Of a stretch of 64,000 bases of DNA, positions 1 through 11,026 are shown in pieces; the first letter of the stretch is position 1; each line of letters opens with the position of its first letter. The stretch covers positions 182,593,657-182,657,656 of the forward strand of contig CM039462.1 of NCBI GenBank assembly GCA_022414725.1, written 5' to 3'. The notes beneath the pieces were generated by a model. That model was not told the DNA's origin. It did not search any database and saw only the letters and a program-made list of their open reading frames with translations. The translations under genes were made by a program, and so were the position numbers. This DNA is from Microglena sp. YARC. Lineage: Eukaryota; Chlorophyta; Chlorophyceae; Chlamydomonadales; Chlamydomonadaceae.

Positions 1-2975
1 TGATGGGGTGTTGCAACCACCACGGGGCCACGCCACTGATGAGGGCCACGCCACTGATGTGGTGTTGCAACCACCACGGGGCCACGCCACTGATGAGGGC
101 CACGCCACTGATGTGGTGTTGCAACCACCACGGGGCCACGCCACTGATGTGGGCCACGCCACTGATGTGGTGTTGCAACCACCACGGGGCCACGCCACTG
201 ATGTGGGCCACGCCACTGATGTGGTGTTGCAACCACCATGGGGCCACGCCACTGATGTGGTGTTGCAACCACCACGGGGCCACGCCACTGATGGGGGCCA
301 CACCACTGATGTGGTGTTGTTACACCACGGGGCCACGCCACTGATAGGGGCCACGCCACTGATTGTGGTGTTGCAGACCACCACGGGGCCACGCCACTGA
401 TGTGGTGTTGCAACCACCACGGGGCCACGCCACTGATGGGGGCACACCACTGATGTGGTGTTGTTACCACCACGGGGCCAGCACTGATATGGTGTTGCAA
501 CCACCACGGGGCCACGCCACTGATGTGGTGTTGCAACCACCACGGGGCCACGCCACTGATGGGGGCCACACCACTGATGTGGTGTTGTTACCACCACGGG
601 GCCACGCCACTGATGTGGTGTTACAACCACCGCGGGGCCACGCCACTGATGTGGTGTTGCAACCACCACGGGGCCACGCCACTGATGTGGTGTTGCAACC
701 ACCACGGGGCCACGTCACTGATGGGAGCCACGCCACTGATGGGGTGTTGCAACCACCACGGGGCCACGCCACTGATGGGGGCCACACCACTGATGTGGTG
801 TTGTTACCACCACGGGGCCACGCCACTGATGGGGTGTTGCAACCACCACGGGGCCACGCCACTGATGTGGTGTTGCAACCACCACGGGGCCACGCCACTG
901 ATGGGGGCCACACCACTGATGTGGTGTTGTTACCACCACGGGGCCACGCCACTGATGGGGTGTTGCAACCACCACGGGGCCACACCACTGATGGGGTGTT
1001 GCAACCACCACGGGGCCACGCCACTGATGGGGGCCACGCCACTGATGGGGTGTTGCAACCACCACGGGGCCACGCCACTGATGGGGTGTTGCAACCACCA
1101 CGGGGCCACGCCACTGATGTGGACCTCGCCACTGATGTGGTGTTGCAACCACCACGGGACCACGCCACTGATGGGGTGTTGCAACCACCACGGGGCCACG
1201 CCACTGATGAGGGCCACGCCACTGATGTGGTGTTGCAACCACCACGGGGCCACCACTGATGAGGGCCACGCCACTGATGTGGTGTTGCAACCACCACGGG
1301 GCCACGCACTGATGTGGGCCACGCCACTGATGGGGTGTTGCAACCACCACGGGGCCACGCCACTGATGTGGTGTTGCAACCACCATGGGGCCACGCCACT
1401 GATGTGGTGTTGCAACCACCACGGGGCCACGCCACTGATGGGGGCCACACCACTGATGTGGTGTTGTTACCACCACGGGGCCACGCCACTGATAGGGGCC
1501 ACGCCACTGATGTGGTGTTGCAACCACCACGGGGCCACGCCACTGATGTGGTGTTGCAACCACCACGGGGCCACGCCACTGATGGGGGCCACACCACTGA
1601 TGTGGTGTTGTTACCACCACGGGGCCACGCCACTGATATGGTGTTGCAAGCACCACGGGGCCACGCCACTGATGTGGTGTTGCAACCACCACGGGGCCAC
1701 GCCACTGATGGGGGCCACACCACTGATGTGGTGTTGTTACCACCACGGGGCCACGCCACTGATGTGGTGTTACAACCACCGCGGGGCCACGCCACTGATG
1801 TGGTGTTGCAACCACCACGGGGCCACGCCACTGATGTGGTGTTGCAACCACCACGGGGCCACGCACTGATGGGGGGCCACGCCACTGATGTGGTGTTGCA
1901 ACCACCACGGGGCCACGCCACTGATGAGGGCCACGCCACTGATGTGGTGTTGTTACCACCACGGGGCCACGCCACTGATAGGGGCCACGCCACTGATGTG
2001 GTGTTGCAACCACCACGGGGCCACGCCACTGATGTGGTGTTGCAACCACCACGGGGCCACGCCACTGATGGGGGCCACACCACTGATGTGGTGTTTGTTA
2101 CCACCACGGGGCCACGCACTGATGTGGTGTTGCAACCACCACGGGGCCACGCCACTGATGTGGTGTTGCAACCACCACGGGGCCACGCCACTGATGGGGG
2201 CCACACCACTGATGTGGTGTTGTTACCACCACGGGGCCACGCCACTGATGGGGTGTTGCAACCACCACGGGGCCACACCACTGATGGGGTGTTGCAACCA
2301 CCACAGGGCCACGCCACTGATGGGGGCCACGCCACTGATGTGGTGTTGCAACCACCACGGGGCCACGCCACTGATGTGGTGTTGCAACCACCACGGGGCC
2401 ACGCCACTGATGGGGGCCACACCACTGATGTGGTGTTGTTACCACCACGGGGCCACGCCACTGATGTGGTGTTGCAACCACCACGGGGCCACGCCACTGA
2501 TGTGGTGTTGCAACCACCACGGGGCCACGCCACTGATGGGGGCCACACCACTGATGTGGTGTTGTTACCACCACGGGGCCACGCCACTGATGGGGTGTTG
2601 CAACCACCACGGGGCCACACCACTGATGGGGGGTGTTGCAACCACCACAGGGGCCACGCCACTGATGGGGGCCACGCCACTGATGGGGTGTTGCAACCAC
2701 CACGGGGCCACGCCACTGATGGGGTGTTGCAACCACCACGGGGCCACGCCACTGATGTGGGCCACGCCACTGATGGGGTGTTGCAACCACCACGGGGCCA
2801 CGCCACTGATGGGGGCCACGCCACTGATGTGGTGTTGCAAGCACCACGGGGCCACGCCACTGTTGTGGGCCACGCCACTGATGGGGTGTTGCAACCACCA
2901 CGGGGCCACGCCACTGATGTGGGCCACGCCACTGATGTGGTGTTGCAACCACCACGGGGCCACGCCACTGATGGG
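1..2975. repeat. Minisatellite, 18/36-bp units
   Basis: Continuous tandem array. The 36-bp unit reads roughly tggtgttgcaaccaccac then ggggccacgccactgatg, and the second half is often repeated alone as an 18-bp unit. A recurring variant changes ttgcaac to ttgttac. The array begins before the window and ends at about 2975. Because units are 18, 36 or 54 bp, several frames on both strands stay open for hundreds of codons. The products are simple peptide repeats with no domain, so no gene is called here. It may be an intronic or intergenic array of the kind seen in the rest of the window. Confidence 0.93.
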
Positions 2976-3136
2976 GGGCACTACTACCCACTTGCAACAT
3001 GTTCATGCGCATGGCCTCCACTCACTTACAATTGTTTTTATTTGTATTTTCTTCTTTATGCATAATGTTCGTAAGACCCCCTTGACTCCATCAAGCTGTG
3101 GGCACATTTGGAGTTCAGCAGGGCACCAGGAGAAAT

Positions 3137-3151
3137 GTCATCATCATGATT

Positions 3152-3212
<61 letters not shown>

Positions 3213-3272
3213 GCATCATCATCATCATCATTATCATCATCACCATCATCATTATCATCATCACCATCATCA
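3137..3272. repeat. (ATC)n trinucleotide microsatellite
   Basis: About 135 bp of nearly pure atc/cat repeats with a few cac and tat interruptions. The open frames give poly-His or poly-Ile and are not treated as coding. The 160 bases between the minisatellite and this tract (2976-3136) show nothing recognisable. Confidence 0.95.
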
Positions 3273-3289
3273 CTTACCTATCCAAACAC

Positions 3290-4560
3290 CACACCACAGA
3301 CCACCACCCCTCCCCCATGCAACTCTAGAGCTCACAGCAAGTGCCCCACCTCCACACTGCATCGCACACCACATTATACTTTAACATAACGCACTACAGA
3401 CCCCCCCCACACACACCCCCACACCCCCACACACACGCCACTTGCAACTCTCCTTTAGAGCTCCCAGCAAGTGCCCAACCCCACACTGCATCGCACACCA
3501 CATTGTGCCATAACACACTACAGACCCCCCCCACACCACCCCCCCTACCACCACCACACACACACCTCCCTTGCAACCCTCTTTTAGAGCTCCCAGCAAG
3601 TGCCCCAACCCCACACTGCATCGCTCACCACATTATACCATGCACATAACACACTACAAAACCCACCCCACCCCACACACACTCCCCTCTGCAACTCTCC
3701 TTTAGAGCTCCCAGCAAGTGCTCCATCCCCACACCACATTGCACACCACATTGTGCCATAACACACCACATTGTGCCATAACACACCACATTGTGCCATA
3801 ACACACTCCATCCCCACACCACAAGTGCTCCATCCCCACACCACATTGCACACCACATTGTACCATAACACACTACAGAACCCCCCCCCCCCCCCCCCCC
3901 CCCCCCCCATCCCCTCCCCTTGCAACTCTCCTTCAGAGCTCCAGCTAGTGCCCCACCCCCACACTGCATCGCACGCCACACTACACCATACGAGAACACA
4001 CAATAGACCCCCACCCACCCACCCACCCACCCCCATCCCCATCCCCTTGCAACTCTCCTTCAGAGCTCCCAGCTAGTGCCCCACCCCCACACTGCATCGC
4101 ACGCCACACTACACCATACGAGAACACACAATAGACCCCCCACCCACCCCACCCACCACCCACCCACCCACCCACCCTCCCCTTGCAACTCTCCTTCAAA
4201 GCTCCCAGCAAGCTCCCCGCCCCACCACTGCATCGCCACACTACACCACACAAGGCCACACGATGCCTCACTACACCACAGACCATCCCCACCCACCCCT
4301 GCCCCCTTGCAACTCTCCTTCAGAGCTGCCAGGAAGCGCCCCACCCCCATGTGTGTGTATGTCAGTGCAGGTGTGTGACTGCCACACTAAACCATACCAT
4401 AACACACCACTGACCGCCCTCCACCCAACCCCATCCCCTTGCAACTCTCCTTCAGAGCTGCCAGCAAGCGCCTTACCCCCATGTGTGTGTATGTCAGTGC
4501 AGGTGTGTGTATGTCAGTGCAGGTGTGTGCATGCCATAATACGCCACACTGCACCATAAT
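3290..4560 (+). repeat. Acceptor-edge array upstream of exon 5277-5558
   Basis: About eight imperfect units of 115-150 bp. Each carries a C-rich stretch, then ttgcaactctccttcagagc, then tcccag followed by caagtgcccc and an ACCACA-rich tail. The same pieces precede and begin the exon at 5277: a pyrimidine tract, ctcccag, then caagtgccccc. Each unit therefore looks like a copy of the 3' splice site plus about 20-45 bases of exon start. Units are diverged, and the last ones carry tgtgtatgtcagtgcaggtg insertions. Confidence 0.7.
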
Positions 4561-4574
4561 ACACCACAGCTACC

Positions 4575-5195
4575 TGTAAGCCCCCCCCCCTAGCCCAACC
4601 GCTAGCCAACCGCTAGCCCAACCACACCACATAACACACCACACCACTGACCCCCCCCCCCCCCCCCCCTAGCCCAACCTCTAGCCCAACCGCTAGCCCA
4701 ACCACACCACATAACACACCACACCACTGACCCCCCCCCCCCCCCCCCCCCCCCCCCTAGCCCAACCGCTAGCCCAACATCTAGCCCAACCACACCACAT
4801 AACACACCACACCACTGACCCCCCCCCCCCCCCCCCCCCCCCCCTAGCCCAACCGCTAGCCCAACCACACCACATAACACACCACACCACTGACCCCCCC
4901 TAGCCCAACCGCTAGCCCAACCGCTAGCCCAACCACACCACATAAGTACATAACACACCACACCACTGACCCCCCCCCCCCCCTAGCCCAACCGCTAGCC
5001 CAACCACACCACACCACTGACCCCCCCCCCCCCCCCCCCCCCCCCCCTAGCCCAACCGCTAGCCTAACCGCTAGCCCAACCACACCACATAACACACCAC
5101 ACCACTGACCCCCCCCCCCCCCCCCTAGCCCAACCGCTAGCCCAACCGCTAGCCCAACCACACCACATAACACACCATACCATACCACACCACTA
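4575..5195. repeat. C-rich tandem array (ctagcccaaccg units)
   Basis: Seven to eight units built from ctagcccaaccg (one to three times), then accacaccacataacacacc, accactga, and a poly-C run of 6-28 bases. It continues the pyrimidine-rich intron in front of the exon at 5277. The variable poly-C lengths make base-level accuracy doubtful here. Confidence 0.9.
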
Positions 5196-5276
5196 ACTCT
5201 CCCCCCTGCAACTCTCCCCCCCTGCAACTCTGCCCCCCTGCAACTCTCCCCCCCTGCAACTCTCCAGAGCTCCCAG

Positions 5277-5558
5277 CAAGTGCCCCCCCCCCACGCTGCG
5301 CTGCACGCCCCCCAATCTGCCATCTCCCGGCTGCCCAACACATGCATACAAATGCCCACTTCCAACGGAGTGGGGACAAGTGCCCAGCCGCCGCAAACAG
5401 CTCCCTCCACGCAGCATCAGGGGATTAAGAGAAACCGAGAGGGGGGCCATGATTTGCCCACCCTAAACCCTAATCTTGGTCCAGGCCATACCAGGCAGGC
5501 GGACGAGGGAGTGAACATGACAGCTAGCACTGACGCGAGGGGCTTGCGACAAGATGAG
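5277..5558 (+). CDS. Exon of plus-strand gene A (unknown function)
   Basis: Open segment between a good acceptor (pyrimidine tract, gctcccag) and a donor (gatgag then gtgggag). It is 282 bases, 94 codons, phase 0 at both ends, matching the phase 0 ends of later exons of the same strand. The peptide is polar and low in complexity, with Gln, Pro, Thr and Ser rich stretches, a basic KRNREGG motif and no recognisable domain. It is joined to the downstream exons by inference: same strand, same phase and same composition. The start codon of the gene is not visible; it may lie before the window or in an exon lost among repeats. The array at 3290-4560 repeats its acceptor edge. Confidence 0.45.
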
Positions 5559-7019
5559 GTGGGAGTGGTGAGCTTTCGGCTGTTGGCCGGTTTAGTTCGT
5601 TTGTTCATTCATTTACTCGTGACTCATTTATCATATATTCATATTAATTCATCATATATGATATATTCATTTATTTAGTTTGTTTGTTCAACCATGTATC
5701 ATATATTCAAATTCATTTATTCTTGACTCATTTATTTATGAGTATGAGTGTTACATTGATTTGGATACTTATCGAGGGGGGGGCAAGAAAAAAGGTTATT
5801 TATTTATTTAACTTTATTTCCCCCCTCTTTTTGTATGAAACGTCCACAATTCCAACTCCCATCTGAATCGGACACCATATCGAAGGTGCGGTCCAAAATC
5901 TGTCTTTCTGCCCCCCCCCCCCCCCCCTGGTACTTAAATATTTATTTGGGTATCTCCATGGTTGCCTGAGTCCAAAAACTCCCTAAGTTGGTACAAGATT
6001 GTGGTCCAGAGCCGTACAGGCCCCAAAATGCTCGGAATCGAATTCTGTCTGGCCCACCTTTCGCGCAATTGTGTCAGCTACGCGCACATGTATTTCCGGT
6101 CCGCATTCGCATGCGGTTGCGAGCAGCCTTGTACGGAAGGCCGGTGGCAGTACATCAGATGTGCGATAAATTGTGGTACAAATCCAGATGGCGTCAGACA
6201 CGAGGCCGCGCGAGCTATTCCGAATCTTGTTACCGCAGGACAAAAGGCTTATCAAACCCCTACCACAAGGTCGGAGGCTGCGCTTCAGCCTTGGCCTCGG
6301 AATTTACTGAGATAGCAGTACAACTCGAAAATTCACCTGATCACCTCCCAATCCCACCCCCCAACTTGAGATTTCACCCCCTTTCCCAAGTCAAAAATTA
6401 ACTTCAGATGTGGATGTTTGAAACAAAGTTGAAAACAAAGTTATTTTTTTAATATATTTGAAAATAAATTTCAAATTTCAAATTTCAAAAAAAAAAATGC
6501 CTTCGTGCTACGAAGCAAAGGTAAGACCCCGAATGAAACAATTCAGCTTGTGCAGCGTTGTACCACACTTAGGGCACCCACAATATGTAAATAATCAGTA
6601 TTTTGGGGGGCCATATTCACCCGTACTGCCCATGTACTGCCATCCAAAGCCTGATGTAACAATTTATTATGAGGAAAGATGTGCACAATAGGGCTACCTA
6701 CTTTTATTTTACGAAAGCTTGTTTTTGATAGCGATAGGCTCCGTTCCACTTCTACGTAAAATCCGTACCGACTTAGGGAGCTCCATAGTGAAAACAATCA
6801 CATGTTTTGCTTTGCCTACTACCCACAACCTGAGAGAACCCAACTCTGAGTATATATATGTTGAACTGATGTGGTTGGGTAACTTATCAGCACAAAAACG
6901 TTTTCTTCGGACTTGAGGTAATAGGTGAAAAACATCCGTACCACTCAGGCACTTAGGCAACCATGGAGATACTTATATATTTATTGGGGTACTTATATGT
7001 TTATTGGGGTACTTATATG
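5559..7019. other. No gene recognised; AT-rich intron or spacer
   Basis: It holds tcattta-rich AT sequence (5590-5760), a poly-C run (5908-5927), and about 350 bases near 5960-6330 that are open on both strands but match nothing I know. An AT-rich stretch follows to 7019. It would be an intron of gene A if the 5277 exon belongs to that gene. The short open frames at 5962-6401 and 6458-6797 overlap on both strands and lack family features. Confidence 0.5.
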
Positions 7020-7500
7020 CTTATTCACCGGTAGTTCATTATTTAGTTGTTTAGTTCCTTTATTTGGTTATTTAGTGCATTCATTGGTTATTTAGTTACG
7101 TTATTTAGTTATTTATTTACGGTATTTAGTTATTTAGTTATGTCATTTGGTTATTTAGTTATTTAGTTACGGTATTTGGTTATTTAGTTACGTTATTTAG
7201 TTATTTAGTTATTTAGTTACGGTATTTAGTTATTTATTTACGGTATTTAGTTATTTAGTTATGTCATTTGGTTATTTAGTTATTTAGTTACGGTATTTGG
7301 TTATTTAGTTACGTTATTTAGTTATTTAGTTATTTAGTTACGGTATTTAGTTATTTATTTACGGTATTTAGTTATTTAGTTATTTCATTTGGTTATTTAG
7401 TTATTTAGTTACGGTATTTGGTTATTTAGTACATTATTGGGTTATTTAGTTGTTTGGTTACGTTATTTGGTTATTTAGTTACGTTATTTAGTTATTTAGT
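7020..7500. repeat. TTTAGTTA-type tandem array
   Basis: Tandem ttatttagttatttagttac units with ggtattt and gttattt variants. A higher-order block of about 125 bp recurs three times between about 7110 and 7430. Very AT-rich, non-coding. Confidence 0.93.
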
Positions 7501-7790
7501 TGTTGGGGTGGTGGGGGGTGGAGTGCAGTGTCCAGATGGTGGTGGATATGTCTCTGGCATGGGCCCATGTGGAGATGATGCTGGCAGGGGTGAGTTTGGT
7601 GCGTGGTGACGTTTGGGTGCAGGGTGGTGAGTGGGTGGGGGTTCGGGGCAGTGTCCTGATGGTGGTGGCGATGGGGTGGACTCACGTGGAGATGATGCTG
7701 GCAGGGGTGAGTTTGGTGCGTGGTGACGTGTGGGTGCGGGGTGATGTGTGGGTGGGGGGTGGAGGGGTGGGGCCTAAGGAGGGGGGAGAT
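7501..7790 (+). repeat. Donor-like tandem units before the cysteine-rich exon
   Basis: Two and a half units of about 112-125 bp. Each contains gtggagatgatgctggcagg followed by ggtgagtttggtgcg, so each carries a plausible GT splice donor (near 7590 and 7707). By analogy with the other arrays it may flank a small exon (about 7529-7589), but that exon has no independent support. Confidence 0.55.
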
Positions 7791-7836
7791 TGGCAGAAGT
7801 TCTTGGTGGCTGTTAATGGACATACTGTGGCTTAGG

Positions 7837-7959
7837 GGGCCTCTAAGAAGTTGTTTGTGTAATGAATGTCGGAACCAGGGCCTTAAGGGGTCGTATGCCC
7901 CAAAACCACAAAAAAATGTTAATAGTCAAGCTGTGGCTCAACTTCTAGCTGCAGTGGAG
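7837..7959 (+). CDS. Exon of gene A with cysteine cluster (5' edge uncertain)
   Basis: In the frame that ends at the donor GCAGTGGAG then gtgagtg, the segment encodes SCLCNECRNQ followed by a basic linker and SQAVAQLLAAVE. The three cysteines (C-x-C-x-x-C) could bind metal, but no named zinc-finger family fits. The 3' end is phase 0 and joins in frame to the exon at 9707. The 5' boundary is unclear; an ag at 7835 is the nearest candidate. Its last bases (agctgcagtggag) recur in the array downstream. Confidence 0.5.
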
Positions 7960-8640
7960 GTGAGTGAGGGGAGGGGCAGGGGGGTGAGGGGAGGGGGCAG
8001 GGGAGTGGGCAGGGGAGGGTGGGCAGGGGAGGGAGGGAGGGGAGGGAGGGGAGGGGGCAGGGGAGCGAGGGGAGGGGGGCAGGGGAGCGAGGGGAGGGGC
8101 AGGGGAGGGAGGGGAGAGCAAGGGCGGACGTTCTTAGTGCTTGTTTGTATTACCGTGGTATTTCGACTTTTAGCTGCAGTGGAGGGGAGGGAGGGGAGGG
8201 GGCAGGGGAGGGAGGGGAGGAAGGGGAGATCAAGGGCGGACGTTCTTTACTGCTTGTTTGTATTGCCGTGGTAGCTCGACTTCTAGCTGCAGTGGAGGGG
8301 AGGGAGGGGGAGAGCAAGGGCGGACGTTCTTAGTGCTTGTTTGTATTACCGTGGTATTTCGACTTTTAGCTGCAGTGGAGGGGAGGGAGGGGAGGGGGCA
8401 GGGGAGGGAGGGGAGGAAGGGGAGATCAAGGGCGGACGTTCTTACTGCTTGTTTGTATTGCCGTGGTAGCTCGACTTCTAGCTGCAGTGGAGGGGAGGGA
8501 GGGGAGAGCAAGGGCGGACATTCTTAGTGCTTGTTTGTAGCCCTGTGGTAGCTAAAATTCTTACTATAGTGCTGCAGTGCTTGTTTGTAGTCCCGTGGTA
8601 GCTCAACTTCTTCCTGATTTTTGGGGGGAGTGGTGGTGTT
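7960..8640 (+). repeat. Donor-edge array of the exon ending at 7959
   Basis: G-rich intron (gggaggggagggggcagggg blocks). Within it, four to five copies of a segment resembling the preceding exon end recur near 8165, 8282, 8363, 8478 and 8600. Each copy reads about gtggtagctcgacttctagctgcagtggag, preceded by gcttgtttgtattaccg. The exon itself reads ctcaacttctagctgcagtggag. In the copies the donor GT has become gggag, so they are degenerate. Units alternate in lengths of about 81-115 bp. Confidence 0.7.
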
Positions 8641-8659
8641 GGGGTGGGTGGGTGGGGTG

Positions 8660-9205
8660 GGGGGGGGGGGGGGGCAGAGTGTTGGGGTGGTGGAGGTGGG
8701 GGGGAGGGCAAGGGTACACGTTCCAAATGCTTTTTCACAGTACTTTGGTTGCTCAGGTACTTGCTAGGTAGGATGGTGGTGTTGGAATCAGGGAACTACA
8801 AAGCGCGGATCAGGGTACTACAAAGCGCGCGCGGCAGTGCAATTTTCCGCATGGTTTTTGAGCCCCACTGCGCGTTTCGCACAGTTTTTCCAACCCCCTG
8901 TGGGCGCAGCACGCAGTTTTTGAGCTTTTTGCACTGCAAAGCGCTGACCAATTTGACGTTTGTGCGCTATAAGCGCTGGCCAATTTAACAAAATGTAGTA
9001 CCCTGGTTGGGATAAGGGTAGATATTTGAAGACAAACCAACCTGTCTCGTTGTGGTGATGGTGGGGGCAGAGTGTTGGGGTGGTGGAGGGGGGGGGGGGG
9101 AGGCAAGGGTACATGTTCCAAGTGCTTTTTCACCAACCTGTGGTTGCTCAGGTACTTGCTAGGTAGGATGGTGGTGTTGGGATAAGGGTAGATATTTGAA
9201 GAGTT
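8660..9205. repeat. Two tandem copies of a ~130-bp segment, one interrupted by a MITE
   Basis: The segment gtggtggagg...aagggtacacgttcc...gctcaggtacttgctagg then atggtggtgttgggataagg occurs twice (about 8690-9050 and 9070-9205). The first copy is split by the 217-bp hAT-like element at 8789-9005; the second preserves the empty site gttgggat at 9176-9183. Confidence 0.88.
8789..9005 (+). mobile_element. hAT-like MITE, copy 1 (filled site)
   Basis: It begins cagggaactac, ends gtagtaccctg, and is flanked by gttggaat (8781-8788) and gttgggat (9006-9013). That is an 8-bp target-site duplication with one mismatch. The first 22 bases are repeated as a second start at 8811. The interior is GCGC-rich and shared with copies at 13441, 14103, 23040 and 47193. 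CAGGG termini with 8-bp duplications are hallmarks of the hAT superfamily. There is no coding capacity, so it is non-autonomous. Confidence 0.9.
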
Positions 9206-9227
9206 CTGTTGCAGTCTTGTTGTAGCT

Positions 9228-9690
9228 CCCTCAATCTCGCCCTCTCTCTATCCCACTCTCACTCTCACTTCATCTCCTTCAATCTCACTCTCTCTCCCTC
9301 CCTCACTCGCTCTCACTCGTCCTTGCTCTTCCTCACTCTTACTCTCTCTCACTCACTCTTACTCTCTCTCACTCACTCTTCCTCGCTCTCACTCGTCCTT
9401 GCTCTTCCTCACTCTCACTCACTCTTACTCTCTCTCACTCACTCTTACTCTCTCTCACTCACTCTTCCTCGCTCTCACTCGTCCTTGCTCTTCTTCACTC
9501 TCACTCACTCTTGCTCTCTCTCACTCACTCTTACTCTCTCTCACTACTCACTCTTCCTTGCCCCCCCTCGCTCTCACTCACTCTTACCCACTCTCACTCA
9601 CTCTTCCTCACTCTCACTAACTCTTACTCTCTCTCACGCAATCGTCCTTGCCCCCCCTCACTCTCTCTCACTGTCCCTCAGTCGCTCTAC
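9228..9690 (+). repeat. CT-rich (CACTCT)n intronic tract
   Basis: Pyrimidine-only array of cactctcactcactctt-like units, ending just before the acceptor at 9706. It forms a very long polypyrimidine tract for the next exon. Open frames of Ser/Leu-rich peptides through it are artefacts of composition. Confidence 0.9.
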
Positions 9691-9706
9691 CCCCACCCAT
9701 CCGCAG

Positions 9707-10045
9707 GCCGCGGCACATGTTGAATCGCCCTTGGATGTCCATGCTAGCTACGAGGAGGAGGCGCAGAGCGACAAGGTGTCACCTCTGGACCAACGATCAG
9801 AGGGCAAGGCAGTGGGGGCCAGGATGATGGACGTGAGGTCCCCGGCCCTGGTCCCTCTGGACCAACAATCAGAGGGCGGGGCAGTGGGGGCCAGGATGAT
9901 GGACGTGAGGTCCCCGGCCCTGGTCCCTCTAGGCTCCTTACCCCTAGCTTCTGTCTCGGCACGTAGCACCAACGCTAGATGCTCTACTGATGGGGCGCTT
10001 CGCTACGTTGGGGATGACAACGATCTGGCGTTCATGCTGTTGAAG
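9707..10045 (+). CDS. Exon of gene A (unknown function)
   Basis: Bounded by acceptor ccatccgcag and donor CTGTTGAAG then gtgggtgtg. It is 339 bases, 113 codons, phase 0 at both ends. The peptide starts AAAHVESPLDVHAS, is acidic (YEEEAQSDK), and then has two copies of a 25-residue repeat, SPLDQRSEGKAVGARMMD followed by VRSPALV. It ends GDDNDLAFMLLK, which runs into GVKLAHTSAVEQ of the next exon. No family recognised. The last 36 bases of the exon and its donor are repeated nine more times in the intron. Confidence 0.65.
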
Positions 10046-10625
10046 GTGGGTGTGATTCTGTTGGGTGTGATTCTGGTGGGTGGTGGGGATGACAACGATC
10101 TAGCGCTCATGCTGTTGAAGGTGGGTGTGATTCTGGTGGGTGGTGGGGATGACAACGATCTAGCGCTCATGCTGTTGAAGGTGGGTGTGATTCTGGTGGG
10201 TGGTGGGGATGACAACGATCTAGCGCTCATGCTGTTGAAGGTGGGTGTGATTCTGGTGGGTGGTGGGGATGACAACGATCTAGCGCTCATGCTGTTGAAG
10301 GTGGGTGTGATTCTGGTGGGTAGTGGGGATGACAACGATCTAGCGCTCATGCTGTTGAAGGTGGGTGTGATTCTGGTGGGTGATGGGGATGACAACGATC
10401 TAGCGCTCATGCTGTTGAAGGTGGGTGTGATTCTGGTGGGTGGTGGGGATGACAACAATCTAGCGCTCATGCTGTTGAAGGTGGGTGTGATTCTGGTGGG
10501 TGGTGGGGATGACAACAATCTAGCGCTCATGCTGTTGAAGGTGGGTGTGATTCTGGTGGGTGGTGGGGATGACAACGATCTAGCGCTCATGCTGTTGAAG
10601 GTGGGTGTGATTCTGGTGGGTGGAA
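10010..10625 (+). repeat. 60-bp donor-edge array (10 donors)
   Basis: It starts with the real exon end and continues with nine units of 60 bp. Each unit holds 36 exon-like bases (ggggatgacaacgatctagc then gctcatgctgttgaag) and a 24-base intron piece (gtgggtgtgattctggtggg then tggt). Every unit keeps an intact AAG-GTGGGT donor. The unit is a multiple of three and open, so use of donor n would add n x 20 residues (VGVILVGGGDDNDLALMLLK) in frame. It could therefore be intron, alternative exon, or a coding repeat. Confidence 0.9.
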
Positions 10626-11026
10626 GGGTAGGTCGATGGGTGAGGATGGAGTGTGGGGACGGGTGGGTGATGAATGCTTGGCTAAGGAGGGGGGGGGGGG
10701 GGGGGGGGGGGCTTGCTGCATAGTGGATCAATAACATTCTGTCGCTCATGCATCAAGTGGACCGGGGCTCGGTGGGTCGGTGGTGGTGGTGGGTGGGAGA
10801 TGTGGGTGGGTGGGTTGGAGGTGGGGGCAGCAGCATGCTTGTCTCAGCTCTATGACTTGCTGCATAGATCCCCAGTAAGACCAGTCTCTCATGCTCCCCC
10901 CCCTCCCTGTAAACCTTGCCCACCTCACCTGCTCTGTGTAACATATCAAGCTAGCAAACGTATGATTAGGGTTTAGGGCTTACATCACTCACTGCGGACC
11001 TTGTCCACCTCACTTTCTCTTTGCAG
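10626..11026 (+). other. Remainder of intron before the last exon of gene A
   Basis: Contains a poly-G run near 10689-10709, GGTGGG-rich sequence and a short agggtttaggg telomere-like motif at about 10966. It ends with the acceptor ctttctctttgcag (11026). No exon copies seen. Confidence 0.6.

Noticed and set aside
3098..3328. Poly-Ile/His peptide
   Set aside because: Translation of an (ATC)n microsatellite.
1..3384. Very long open frames on both strands (up to 834 codons)
   Set aside because: The minisatellite period is a multiple of 18, so open frames are automatic. The peptides are pure repeats with no start context or domain.
5962..6401. Protein-coding gene in the AT-rich spacer
   Set aside because: Overlapping open frames on both strands of similar length, no family features, no splice context.
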